Under the pieces are notes generated by a model. That model ran no database searches and had not been told where the DNA came from. It saw nothing but the letters and a program-made list of their open reading frames with translations. Positions 39,429 to 48,268 of a stretch of 64,000 nt of DNA are shown here, in pieces. The position numbers and the translations under genes were made by a program. Source of the stretch: SAR116 cluster bacterium AG-447-C21 (GTDB lineage Bacteria > Pseudomonadota > Alphaproteobacteria > Thalassobaculales > Thalassobaculaceae); assembly GCA_003212315.1 (NCBI GenBank), contig QCQB01000002.1, positions 1 through 64,000 of the forward strand. Reading direction: 5' to 3'. Within the stretch, counting starts at the first letter, position 1; every line of letters begins with the position of its first letter.

Positions 39429-40052
39429 ATGGCTGTAATTGAATATTTTTACGCAACACACTCAGTATATGCTTATTTAGGATCATCAACATTTAGTAAA
39501 ATTATCTCCGGCACCAGCCATGTAATTATTCATAAACCCTATAATTTACCTGAAGCAATTACAGGAATTGGCTCAACGAATATAGGCGATCGCACTGAAG
39601 CACATCTAGATTATTTTTTCCGAAGAGAAATAGAGCGCTGGTCTGAATATAGAGAAGTTCCAATAAAAACAATCTTACCCACACACCATTTCAACTCTCT
39701 CGTCCCATCGAGTGCAATGATAATAGCTGGTATTGAACTTGGCCTTGAAATTGATACGCTAGCGCATGCTATGATGAAATTTCATTGGCTTTATGATGCT
39801 GATCTAGCAGATAAAGAAACACTTAAAACAATAGCAAATTCTATAGGCATCGATCCCATGCCGTTGTTTGCTTTAAGTGAAACCGAAGATATCTTAAAGG
39901 CTTTCAAAGCAAATACAATTGAAGCAATAGATCGTTCCATATTTGGCTCCCCTACCTATATCGTTGATGGAGATATGTTTTACGGACAAGATAGGCTCGA
40001 GCTAGTAGAAAGAGCGCTCACTAAGCCGTTTCAATATGATATTAAAAAATAG
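39429..40052 (+). CDS. 2-hydroxychromene-2-carboxylate isomerase-like DsbA-fold protein
   Basis: A 207-residue protein of the HCCA-isomerase/kappa glutathione-transferase family: thioredoxin fold with a large helical insertion. The start FYATHSVYAYLGSS (about 7-20) corresponds to the FDFxSPYSYLA motif of the family, with the serine kept; the C-terminal F-G-S-P-T-Y-I-V-D-G-D-M-F-Y-G-Q-D-R (about 176-193) is diagnostic, including the cis-proline. Known members isomerise hydroxychromene carboxylate in naphthalene breakdown using glutathione. The exact substrate here is open. AGGA ribosome binding site. It lies 9 bases before the flavin hydroxylase, so both act in one pathway. Confidence 0.87.
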   Translation: MAVIEYFYATHSVYAYLGSSTFSKIISGTSHVIIHKPYNLPEAITGIGSTNIGDRTEAHLDYFFRREIERWSEYREVPIKTILPTHHFNSLVPSSAMIIAGIELGLEIDTLAHAMMKFHWLYDADLADKETLKTIANSIGIDPMPLFALSETEDILKAFKANTIEAIDRSIFGSPTYIVDGDMFYGQDRLELVERALTKPFQYDIKK

Positions 40053-40061
40053 GAATATTAC

Positions 40062-41648
40062 TTGTTTTATATACCGACTAACAACGATGTAGTCATAATA
40101 GGAGCAGGCCCTGTTGGTTTGATGACAGCAAATTTATTAGGGCTCTACGGCTTGAAGGTATTATTAATAGAGAGGAATAACCAACCTTATGATGTGCCTA
40201 GAGCTATCACTTTAGATGACGAGGGTTGCCGGACACTGCAAGCCGTTGGATTGAACGACTTATATCTCCCCAACGCTTTACCCAGTAAAGGTTCCCGATA
40301 TTACGGCGAGAATGGAGAGCCATTTGCAGAAGTTGGTCCTGGCCCAGTAGAGTATGGTTTTCCAAGGCGCACTCAGATATTTCAGCCAGAATTTGAAAAA
40401 ACTCTCCTTGATGGGCTAAGTAGGTTCAATAATGTGACTGTCCGATACGGTTTCAAATTAGTATCTTTTGAACAAGACGTGGATAAAGTTGACTTGACAA
40501 TTTTAGGGCCTGATGGAGAGTCATTCGACGTAATCGCAAGCTATCTTATTGGTTCAGACGGAGCAAGGAGTACTGTTAGACAAATACTTAATATAGAAAT
40601 GCTGGGTAATAGCTATCCCGAGGATTGGCTCATTATTGACACAATCAATGATCCAGATACCGAACCCGTATCTAAATTTTTTTGTAGTAGTCAGCAACCC
40701 TATGTAAGTATTCCAGCACCAAATGGTGGGCGAAGGTATGAATTCAGAGCTTTGAGAGAAGAGACTAGCGCTGATTTGCTACATATCCCAAATATACAGG
40801 CTCGTTTAAAACCGATACGGGACCTTGCGCAAGGTGATATCATAAGAGTAGCCATATATACCTTTGAGGCAAAGATTGCCGCTTCCTGGCAAACGGGCCG
40901 CGCATTCCTTTTAGGTGACGCAGCACATGTAACGCCACCATTTGCTGGACAAGGTATGAATGCGGGCTTGAGAGATGCACACAATTTATCGTGGAAGCTA
41001 TTCCTGGTCTGCAAAGGCCAAAGTGGCCCATCTATCCTGCAAAGTTACGAGACAGAAAGAAGAGGGCCATGTTGGGCGATGATTCAATTAGCAGTCGCCA
41101 TGGGGGATATTGTAATGCCACGGGATCATTCCGATATCACTTTCAGAAATAGCCTTGTTAAATGGATGGATAGGTTTCCAGCTGCAAGGGAGTTTATTAC
41201 TCAAATGAAATTTAAGCCGCCACCGCGATATACCGACGGGATATTCGTTAATTTGGATGATCAAGAGTTCACAGGATCTTTAGTCGGACAAATGCTGCCT
41301 CAGATTCCGGTAAAATATTTGAACGGAACAGATGTAAAGTTAGATAAAATACTCGGACATGGGTTTACGCTTATTGTCCAAGACGAGGGTACACTTGAAT
41401 TTCTACATCAGATTAAACACCAATTATGGCCTGAACTGGCTTGCAAGATAGTTGCTATTGGTGAAAGGTTAATCGCCGCACCAGATAACGTAATACGTTT
41501 ACAGCCAAAATCTGATACCTCTGTGAAACAGCTGCGCTCACATAGGGACCAAATCATTTTAATACGACCGGATAGGTATGTCGCTGCAAGTTTCGACCAA
41601 TACAATTATAAACAAGTCATACCAAAGCTTAGCAGCCTTCTAAGTTGA
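40062..41648 (+). CDS. FAD-dependent aromatic hydroxylase (MhpA/PheA type)
   Basis: A 528-residue group A flavoprotein monooxygenase. Motifs: the FAD Rossmann [11 protein letters not shown] (about 7-17), the DG-type segment G-S-D-G-A-R-S-T-V-R (about 167-176), and G-D-A-A-H-V-T-P-P-F-A-G-Q-G-M-N (about 286-301). These match 3-(3-hydroxyphenyl)propionate hydroxylase and similar enzymes that add an OH to a phenolic ring with NAD(P)H and oxygen. The C-terminal thioredoxin-like domain is present. The start is a TTG with AGGA about eight bases upstream. The gene follows the isomerase by 9 bases. No ring-cleavage dioxygenase is in the window. Confidence 0.9.
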   Translation: MFYIPTNNDVVIIGAGPVGLMTANLLGLYGLKVLLIERNNQPYDVPRAITLDDEGCRTLQAVGLNDLYLPNALPSKGSRYYGENGEPFAEVGPGPVEYGFPRRTQIFQPEFEKTLLDGLSRFNNVTVRYGFKLVSFEQDVDKVDLTILGPDGESFDVIASYLIGSDGARSTVRQILNIEMLGNSYPEDWLIIDTINDPDTEPVSKFFCSSQQPYVSIPAPNGGRRYEFRALREETSADLLHIPNIQARLKPIRDLAQGDIIRVAIYTFEAKIAASWQTGRAFLLGDAAHVTPPFAGQGMNAGLRDAHNLSWKLFLVCKGQSGPSILQSYETERRGPCWAMIQLAVAMGDIVMPRDHSDITFRNSLVKWMDRFPAAREFITQMKFKPPPRYTDGIFVNLDDQEFTGSLVGQMLPQIPVKYLNGTDVKLDKILGHGFTLIVQDEGTLEFLHQIKHQLWPELACKIVAIGERLIAAPDNVIRLQPKSDTSVKQLRSHRDQIILIRPDRYVAASFDQYNYKQVIPKLSSLLS

Positions 41649-41691
41649 TTACGTGATTAAAGCCTCATTCTAATTTCTGATGGGAAAATCG

Positions 41692-42930
41692 TTACATTGA
41701 ACTCCACCACAGCTGCTTCCTCCATTTAAAAGCAATAACACAGCTAACAATAAGACCTCCAACTCCATAAAGAGTTACCGTATTTGAATAACCAAACCAT
41801 TCTATAAGTAACCCGGAACCAATTAATCCAACAGGCAAACCATAAACAGCAAGCATCCTAACGCCCATTACTAAACCTCTAAATTTTTCATCCGCTATAT
41901 TCAGCAAAGTCACGGCCATGGATATCATGGCAAGACTTTGGACGAAGCCCGCGATAGCCAATATCAATTGACCCGCCAGCTTTGTATCAAGCTGTCCTAA
42001 AAATAATATTACAATATGCATGACGCAAATATTACAAACCATAAAACGAGCTGGATAAGATCGAATTGGCAGCAGTGCCATTGTGATAGAACCAATAAGA
42101 GCTCCTATGGCATAAGAAGCCACTAAGTGACTTAAACCGTTTTCATCAATATGATAAATTTCCTTAGCAACGAATGGTAAAATTCCGTGGCTAACTGGAA
42201 ACACAGTTAAATTAACCAGAAAAGCAAAACACATCGCTGCTAGAAGCGTGGGTGTTTTCCATACATAACAAAGACCTTCTTTTAGATCCGTGAATGGTGA
42301 TCGATTAATGATACCATTTTCACGACCTGTTTGTGTTCTCACGGACGATACACCAAACGTCAATAGAAGACTGATAACATAAAATAAAGTTACTGCGACA
42401 TAGGCAAAACCAATTCCGAGCAGTGAGAATAAACTCGCGCCCAATAGAGCTCCCGCGATCCTAGCTGAGTCCATTGTTGTTCTTGAGACGCCCATAGCCT
42501 TCATTAGGATATTTCCATGCATAGTATCACCGATCAATCCGTTACGCATAACAAGGTCTGAAGGACGAACAAGACCAATCAGGAAACTTATCCCAAGAAT
42601 TATGGAAGCATTCAAAGTATCTGTTAAAGCGAGTGACATGGTAATAATAGAGGTTGTAAGATAAGAAGCACGCAACAAACAAAGCATTGTGCGCCGTCCC
42701 CACCTATCTCCTAAAACCCCCAGATACGGGGCGATGAGTGTTCCTAGCCATTGCATAGAGGCAAAGATGGTTAACACTAGGACAGAATCAGTTATGGTTA
42801 GGACATACCAACCAAGGATTATAGTTTCCATTTCAAAAGCCCATGACGCCATTAAATCGGCTGGCCATTGAAATCTAAAACTCCGAACCGAAAACGGTTC
42901 AAACATCGATAGTTTCAACCGGTTAAACAC
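41692..42930 (-). CDS. MFS transporter
   Basis: A 412-residue major facilitator protein with about twelve membrane helices. Motif A, G-V-L-G-D-R-W-G-R-R (about 70-79), lies between helices 2 and 3. The pattern resembles the MFS_3/enterobactin-exporter-like subgroup (about 400 residues, short N-terminus). Substrate unknown. The frame opens with a GTG at 42930; an ATG at 42906 is an alternative start eight codons inside. It is convergent with the hydroxylase gene, 43 bases away, and transcribed away from the GST gene, so a link to the catabolic genes is only positional. Confidence 0.87.
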   Translation of the reverse strand: MFNRLKLSMFEPFSVRSFRFQWPADLMASWAFEMETIILGWYVLTITDSVLVLTIFASMQWLGTLIAPYLGVLGDRWGRRTMLCLLRASYLTTSIITMSLALTDTLNASIILGISFLIGLVRPSDLVMRNGLIGDTMHGNILMKAMGVSRTTMDSARIAGALLGASLFSLLGIGFAYVAVTLFYVISLLLTFGVSSVRTQTGRENGIINRSPFTDLKEGLCYVWKTPTLLAAMCFAFLVNLTVFPVSHGILPFVAKEIYHIDENGLSHLVASYAIGALIGSITMALLPIRSYPARFMVCNICVMHIVILFLGQLDTKLAGQLILAIAGFVQSLAMISMAVTLLNIADEKFRGLVMGVRMLAVYGLPVGLIGSGLLIEWFGYSNTVTLYGVGGLIVSCVIAFKWRKQLWWSSM

Positions 42931-43131
42931 GGCAGCTAAAACGCCTTATTGCAAGAACATTAGATTGACCACGCTTTGGTCACAGTGCGTTGGATCGTTG
43001 ATGGCAAATATCATTAAACTTCGATTCTAAAAATAAATTTCTAAAAATTCTCGCAGAGTTTAACTACTGATGTATTATTTTGATATAATTTAGTTTCTTT
43101 AAAATAAAATCAACGTATAGGAGATTCAGCA

Positions 43132-43830
43132 ATTACTATAAAATTTTTCGACCTAGAGGGTTTGGACGGAAAACGCTTCAGTCCTTTTGGATGGCGCGTT
43201 AGAATGGCTCTCGCCCATAAAGGACTTGAGTCCACCTCTATTTTAGAAGGTGTAGGTTTTTCGGAAAAATATAAGCTAGAATTTTCTAACCAGGAACTGG
43301 TACCTGTAATCAAAGATGATGATATGATTATCTCTGATAGTTGGGATATTGCTGTCTACATAGAGAAGTCTTATGAAAGTTCGACTTCGCTTTTTGGCGC
43401 GAGCAGCGATTTCAATCAGATTAAATTCATATCAAGCTGGGTAGATAGCCAATTGCATCCATTAATTGCGAGATGCGTTGTTCGAGATATATTGGATGTC
43501 ATAAGTCCCTCTGAACATGAATATTTTCGTAGTTCTCGGGAAAAACGATTTGGCAAACGCCTTGAGGACGTGGTTGCTGACCGCGAGAACACAAGAGCAA
43601 TTCTGAAACAAACACTTTATCCAATAAGAAAAGCACTCGAGATAGGGCCGTTTTTGGGTGGAGAAAATCCAAATTTTTCGGACTATGCCATATTTGGTGC
43701 ATTTATGTGGGCAAAAGTGACGAGTTCATTCCAGTTGTTAGAATCGTCTGATCCAATATATAATTGGCGTGAGCGTATGCTTTCATTGTATGATGGGTTA
43801 GCAAAAAAAGCGCCTGCGGTCGATATTTAA
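43132..43830 (+). CDS. glutathione S-transferase, apparent AUU start
   Basis: About 232 residues of the GST family: N-terminal thioredoxin domain (F-F-D-L-E-G-L-D-G-K-R-F-S-P-F near the start, then WRVRMALAHKGLE), ELVPVIKDDD and ISDSWDIAVYIE, followed by the helical C-terminal domain. The first strand lies upstream of the first ATG/GTG/TTG-type codon. In-frame stop TAA precedes by about ten codons, and the only candidate in a sound context is ATT at 43132, seven bases after a perfect AGGAG. TTG at 43162 would remove the first beta strand and has a poor leader. GSTs conjugate glutathione or reduce peroxides and dehalogenate. The downstream CMD gene follows after 13 bases. Confidence 0.8.
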   Translation: MTIKFFDLEGLDGKRFSPFGWRVRMALAHKGLESTSILEGVGFSEKYKLEFSNQELVPVIKDDDMIISDSWDIAVYIEKSYESSTSLFGASSDFNQIKFISSWVDSQLHPLIARCVVRDILDVISPSEHEYFRSSREKRFGKRLEDVVADRENTRAILKQTLYPIRKALEIGPFLGGENPNFSDYAIFGAFMWAKVTSSFQLLESSDPIYNWRERMLSLYDGLAKKAPAVDI

Positions 43831-43843
43831 AGGATTTAGAGAA

Positions 43844-44389
43844 ATGCGAATTAAGGACTTACCTGTTGAAGAAATGACGCCCGAACAAAGGTCTATCAGA
43901 GACGATATTATAGCTGGCCCGAGGGGAAAACTGCAAGGCCCACTAAAGGTTTGGTTAACTAGCCCAAACCTGGCTGATAAGGCACAAAAGCTTGGACAGT
44001 TTTGTAGATATGAAACCTCTTTACCTCCCCATCTTAGTGAACTGGCTATACTCGTGACAGGACGGTTTTGGGGAGCAGAATATGAATGGTATGCCCATAA
44101 GAAAATTGGATTAGATGCGGGTTTAGATCCAAAAATCGTCGAGGCTATAAGACAAAGAAGAATGCCTGATTTTAGTTCTAATGCGGAAAAAATTGTTTAT
44201 GAATTCGCTACTCAATTACATAACGACCATCGTGTTGGAGATACTACATACTCCGCGGCCTTAAAAGAATTTGGAGAAACTGGCACCGTGGACCTAGTTG
44301 GCATTCTTGGTTATTACACCCTAATATCTATGACATTAAATACCTTTCAAGTCCCATTACCCGAAGGCATTAAAGAAGAGCTCGATTGA
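43844..44389 (+). CDS. carboxymuconolactone decarboxylase-family protein
   Basis: A 181-residue all-helical protein of the CMD/AhpD superfamily. The N-terminal half has PLKVWLTSPNLADKAQKLG (about 31-49), and the central region LSELAILVTGRFWGAEYEWYAHKKIG (starting near 65) carries the conserved Glu and His of the family but not the CxxC of AhpD peroxidases. Such proteins range from gamma-carboxymuconolactone decarboxylase of protocatechuate breakdown to others of unknown role. This one is longer than typical single-domain CMD and matches the subgroup often co-encoded with mono-oxygenases. Ribosome binding site AAAGGA about ten bases upstream. Cotranscribed with the GST. Confidence 0.85.
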   Translation: MRIKDLPVEEMTPEQRSIRDDIIAGPRGKLQGPLKVWLTSPNLADKAQKLGQFCRYETSLPPHLSELAILVTGRFWGAEYEWYAHKKIGLDAGLDPKIVEAIRQRRMPDFSSNAEKIVYEFATQLHNDHRVGDTTYSAALKEFGETGTVDLVGILGYYTLISMTLNTFQVPLPEGIKEELD

Positions 44390-44477
44390 ATAATGACTGG
44401 TGGAAATGGGGATGGGTCACACTAAACTTCTAAGTAGGGACGGATAAGCTAAAACGACTAAACGTCTAATGAGAATT

Positions 44478-45989
44478 TTAATTTTTCCTAAACAAGATCA
44501 TTGTTGCCACCATACCAAGTATAAACAACATTAATAATGCGATGTATCCATCCTGAAATGCAGACTCCTGGGATTTTAATAAAAGAATATTTTTAAGATA
44601 AGCTTTGGAAACAATAACTCCTTCAGCGTGGGTCAAGCCCGAATTCAGAAGACGTTCTGACATAGTCGAAAGAAACTCTTGGGTAGTTGAATTATTATAT
44701 GTTTGAGTTTCTAAAAGACTGCTTCCGTATTTAATCATTTTGCTATCGATTATGATGGCAAGGGTATTAATACCTATGGATGCACCCGTAAACCTAATAA
44801 AATTCATGGTTCCTGCAGCAAATGGAACTAAGTCGTGTGGAACGGAACTCATACCACTTAGGTTTAGAGAGGGCATAACTAGACCAAGCCCTATCCTACC
44901 CACAGCAATTAAAAAAGCCATCATCCAGAAGCTGGTTAAAACACCAGTTCCACCAAGTAACCAACACGAAATTGCGAAGATAGCTAGTCCGATGGTCATA
45001 ATGTAAGATGGTTGAAAAGTTGTTAAAAGCTTGCCTGCAAAAGGAAAAACTAATAACGAAATTAATCCGCCTGGGAGCAACATTAATCCAGCCTCAAGCG
45101 CAGTGACTCCTTGGACTGTCTGAACCATTACAGGGATTATATAGAGTGACCCGAACATTCCTGCCCCAAATATAAATGCGACCAAAGCAGATGCTATGTA
45201 TGTTCTATATCTAAATAATCTAAGGTTCAGTAGGGAGTGACTCCCAGTATTTTCTCTCACCAAAAAGAGAACAAATAGAATAACGGACGAGAAAAGCATA
45301 AAAAATACTGGATCAGTATCCCATCCATCGCGCTGGCCATAGCTTATCCCATTCAAAAAGAGCATAAAAGCCCCTATAATCATAAAAAAGCTACCTATGT
45401 TTAGCGGACTTCGAACTGTTGTTGCTGTTCGCCCAGGCACGAATATCCAAGCCATGATAGAGCCAACCATCAACATAGGAACAGCTGCCACAAAAACAAA
45501 ACGCCATTGGGCAAAATCAACTATAAATCCTCCAAGTACAGGACCAATCGTTGGACCAAAAACGGCCGTCAAGCCAAACCAACCCATTGCCTGTCCTCTA
45601 CGATCGGGCGGGTATGCCAGAAAGACGGTGGTCAATGCTAAGGGTTGTACAATGCCAGCGCAGAGTCCCTGGGCCACCCGGGCAAGTACTACACCCTCAA
45701 ACGTTGGAGCATATTGTCCAATTAAACCAGCAAAGGAAAAAACTGTTAAGGCTGTTATAAAAATATTGCGTGGACCGAAGTTCGTTACTAACCAGCCATT
45801 CAAAAGTAAACCCGCAGTCATCGCAGAGTAGAACCCCGTCGAAACCCAATGCGCTTGGTCTTGTCCAATACCAAACGCTCCCATGATATTTGGAATAGCC
45901 ACGTTAGCCATAGTCGATGACATAATCATGGCAACTGTAGCTATCATACAGGTAATAAGTACACCGAGTTGATTGATCGGCTGGGTCAT
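44478..45989 (-). CDS. DHA2-family multidrug MFS exporter (EmrB-like)
   Basis: A 503-residue protein with about fourteen membrane helices, the DHA2 pattern. The start of helix 1 (CMIATVAMIMSSTMANVAIPNIMGAFGI) with the acidic-poor N-terminus, helix 5 (motif C, G-P-T-I-G-P-V-L-G-G-F near 149-159) and the final helix (ALLMLFILGMVATMILF) are visible. EmrB-type pumps export lipophilic drugs and uncouplers with proton exchange, through a periplasmic adaptor and TolC. The adaptor gene precedes it by 39 bases on the same strand. The combination is a complete inner-membrane part of an EmrAB-like pump; the TolC partner is elsewhere. Confidence 0.9.
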   Translation of the reverse strand: MTQPINQLGVLITCMIATVAMIMSSTMANVAIPNIMGAFGIGQDQAHWVSTGFYSAMTAGLLLNGWLVTNFGPRNIFITALTVFSFAGLIGQYAPTFEGVVLARVAQGLCAGIVQPLALTTVFLAYPPDRRGQAMGWFGLTAVFGPTIGPVLGGFIVDFAQWRFVFVAAVPMLMVGSIMAWIFVPGRTATTVRSPLNIGSFFMIIGAFMLFLNGISYGQRDGWDTDPVFFMLFSSVILFVLFLVRENTGSHSLLNLRLFRYRTYIASALVAFIFGAGMFGSLYIIPVMVQTVQGVTALEAGLMLLPGGLISLLVFPFAGKLLTTFQPSYIMTIGLAIFAISCWLLGGTGVLTSFWMMAFLIAVGRIGLGLVMPSLNLSGMSSVPHDLVPFAAGTMNFIRFTGASIGINTLAIIIDSKMIKYGSSLLETQTYNNSTTQEFLSTMSERLLNSGLTHAEGVIVSKAYLKNILLLKSQESAFQDGYIALLMLFILGMVATMILFRKN

Positions 45990-46028
45990 GGACTAATCGC
46001 GATCTTTTTAATATTAAATTTAACCGGT

Positions 46029-47186
46029 TTATCCTTCCTTTGGATCAATGAATACCTCAACCATCATCCCTGGTTTTAGAGCTTCTTGTTCCTGCTCCAC
46101 CTCAATACGCACCCGGATTCGTTGGGTGATTTTTGTAAAAGTACCCGCTTCATTTAATTTTGGCAGCAACGCAAACTGGCTTGTAGCGGCATTACCAATC
46201 AGAATAACCTTGCCCACGAACTCTTTACCTGGAAAAGCGTCAACTTCAATTCGAACCTGTTGTCCAGCACTTATTCGATTAATTTCCGTTTCCCGTATAT
46301 TCGTCTCTATCCAAATCTTGTTTGGATCATGCATAACCAACAAACGTTGACCTTTAGAAACGAATTCACCCTTTTTAATTAAACGTCTGCCAACAACTCC
46401 GTCTATATCGGCTTTAATAATGAAATTATTAATTTCTTCTTCTTGAATTGCAATCTCGGCATCGATTTCGATTAATTGGGCTCGTAGTTTACCGAGTTCT
46501 GCAACCTTAACTATCAATTCTGATTGATCTGCCATAGCTTCTTTTAGAGACGATTCTGCTGTTTTTATAATTGCGTTTGATTTTATAAGTTGTTGCTGGG
46601 CTTTAAAAAAATCAGCCTGAGAACGATCAAACCTAGACCTAGATACCGCACCTTTTTTTATGAGCTTTTTAATTCGTCTCATTTCTTTTTCTAAAAAAGA
46701 GAATTCATGGCTAAATATTTTTTTACTAACCCTAGCCTCAGCCAATCTTGATTTTGCACCCTCTATTCGCGAATTGAGCTGAGTTTCAACCATTGTATAC
46801 TCTGCTTCACTACGTTTTAATTCAGCAAGTTGAGTCCGTCTCTCTGCTTTCTTTTGCACTAGTTTTAGTTGCATTACTCGATCATCTATTTTAGCTAGGA
46901 TTTGGCCTGCCGAAATTCTAGCTCCCTCATCGAAAAATAAGTCCGTCACTACGCCACTTGCCTGACTACTTATTGGAACGAGATCTGCCATAACCCTGGC
47001 ATCTGTCTCGTGCACATATAAGAAAGCGCTTCGTCCCCAGTTTACTGCCCAGAGAATCATTGCACCAACCAATAATCCCAATAACACAATTCTTATGAAG
47101 GCAAAGAGACCGCGGCCTTTTACCGCATCTTTCTCATCAATACCATTATCGCTTTCGTTATTATTATTCGGCAATACTTGGTTCAT
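46029..47186 (-). CDS. HlyD-family periplasmic adaptor (EmrA-like)
   Basis: About 385 residues. A cytoplasmic N-terminus precedes one membrane helix (about 29-48, IRIVLLGLLVGAMILWAV), then the lipoyl-like half-motif (DLFFDEGARISAGQILAKID), a long coiled-coil hairpin of about 120 residues, the second half-motif (GVVGRRLIKKGEFVSKGQRL), and a beta-barrel C-terminal domain. It would bridge the EmrB-like pump to an outer-membrane channel. The ATG at 47186 with GGTGGGA upstream is preferred; the frame opens with a GTG at 47204. It is the first gene of the two-gene pump operon. Confidence 0.9.
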   Translation of the reverse strand: MNQVLPNNNNESDNGIDEKDAVKGRGLFAFIRIVLLGLLVGAMILWAVNWGRSAFLYVHETDARVMADLVPISSQASGVVTDLFFDEGARISAGQILAKIDDRVMQLKLVQKKAERRTQLAELKRSEAEYTMVETQLNSRIEGAKSRLAEARVSKKIFSHEFSFLEKEMRRIKKLIKKGAVSRSRFDRSQADFFKAQQQLIKSNAIIKTAESSLKEAMADQSELIVKVAELGKLRAQLIEIDAEIAIQEEEINNFIIKADIDGVVGRRLIKKGEFVSKGQRLLVMHDPNKIWIETNIRETEINRISAGQQVRIEVDAFPGKEFVGKVILIGNAATSQFALLPKLNEAGTFTKITQRIRVRIEVEQEQEALKPGMMVEVFIDPKEG

Positions 47187-47386
47187 AATAGGTCCCACCG
47201 TCACAGCGGTTTTTGAGAGAAAAGATGGATATCGATAACTAGAATATATTTTAAAGACGAGTCATGTGTCACTCTGTGCGAAGTTGTGTTTTGGACGAGC
47301 CTTACTTTAATAAGTAAACATATCGCAAAATATATAGAACAATAAAATTTTTTCTAAATTAACTGAATTCAAATACTGTATTTTTC

Positions 47387-47836
47387 TTATTCACTACATT
47401 TCAAAATCCATATGCTTTCCATAGTCATTACAATAGTTTTATTTTGGTTGAAAGTTTCAAATTTACACAAAGCATTACCAAACTTGGGTCTGGATGTAGA
47501 CGGCTTTAGAGATAAAACATGCATCATCGCGTTAATAGTGTCATTCGGCCTGACGGGGGCCAGCCACCGAAGTTTATTTATTCCATGTCCTCCAGAGCTT
47601 GTAGTTTGAAATCCGTTAGATTGCTGAATCAGTCGAAAGGTTATAGCTGCCGTCATAAACCCACTAGCAATTAATCCACCAAAAATAGATTCTTCAGCCT
47701 CAGGTTTACTTACGTGAAACGGTTGTGGATCATAGCGCCACCCATAATCGATGATTTCTGCCTCAGTTATTGTTTTGGATAGACTTTCAAAAGTGTCCCC
47801 TACAGACAAATCATCAAAAAAAATTGGTTTGTGCAT
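47387..47836 (-). CDS. MaoC-family hydratase/dehydratase
   Basis: A 149-residue hot-dog-fold protein. FFDDLSVGDTFESLSKTITEAEI (start near 6) and the motif Y-D-P-Q-P-F-H (about 35-41) are those of the MaoC/R-specific enoyl-CoA hydratase family; the Asp and His of that motif are the catalytic pair. S-G-F-M-T-A-A-I-T follows in the central helix. Members hydrate enoyl-CoA thioesters in fatty-acid or beta-methylmalyl-CoA metabolism. Here the exact acyl-CoA is not decided. Start at the ATG at 47836 with AGGA about nine bases upstream; a TTG precedes it in frame. It stands alone between the pump operon and DUF1192. Confidence 0.88.
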   Translation of the reverse strand: MHKPIFFDDLSVGDTFESLSKTITEAEIIDYGWRYDPQPFHVSKPEAEESIFGGLIASGFMTAAITFRLIQQSNGFQTTSSGGHGINKLRWLAPVRPNDTINAMMHVLSLKPSTSRPKFGNALCKFETFNQNKTIVMTMESIWILKCSE

Positions 47837-47908
47837 CAATATATATTCCTATTAATCGCGGGAAAGCTCTCAGTCAATGGGCAGGTGTGATGATGCAAAT
47901 AAATCCAC

Positions 47909-48094
47909 CTACGGTGATTTAAATAAAGAGTTGGCGTCCAAAGAGACTTTTTTCTTGGCTTCTATCATATCCCTTACCCGCAGAATCTCCTTTTCCATCT
48001 TCGTTATATAGAGCTCCAAGTCTTCTATATTCCAGTGGGTTAAATCTTTCAATTTAACCGGCTGGGTCTTTGGCTCTAAGTCATCTAAGTCCAT
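47909..48094 (-). CDS. DUF1192 family small protein
   Basis: A 61-residue protein of the DUF1192 family, found almost only in alphaproteobacteria. It starts M-D-L-D-D-L-E-P, followed by W-N-I-E-D-L-E-L-Y-I-T-K-M-E-K-E-I (about 21-37), an amphipathic helix that may be a short coiled coil. Function is unknown. GGAGG eight bases before the ATG is a strong ribosome binding site, supporting a real gene despite its size. It is divergent from the DUF1013 gene across 174 bases, a pairing typical of the class. Confidence 0.85.
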   Translation of the reverse strand: MDLDDLEPKTQPVKLKDLTHWNIEDLELYITKMEKEILRVRDMIEAKKKVSLDANSLFKSP

Positions 48095-48268
48095 GAATAG
48101 TGGCCTCCCAATTATTTAACTGCATAAAATAAATAATAACTTTGTTATTCTTATTTGATCCTCAACATCTTTTAGATATATAAATACGCTCCATCTAAAA
48201 TGCCAATAGTGTACACTAGAATTTGTTTGTTTTGGAATTAAGACGAAAAAAGTTTAACAGGAGATATC

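Noticed and set aside
45397-45831. 144-codon plus-strand frame within the EmrB-like gene
   Set aside because: Shadow of the pump gene; no family pattern, high Pro/Lys content as expected for the complement of a membrane-protein gene.
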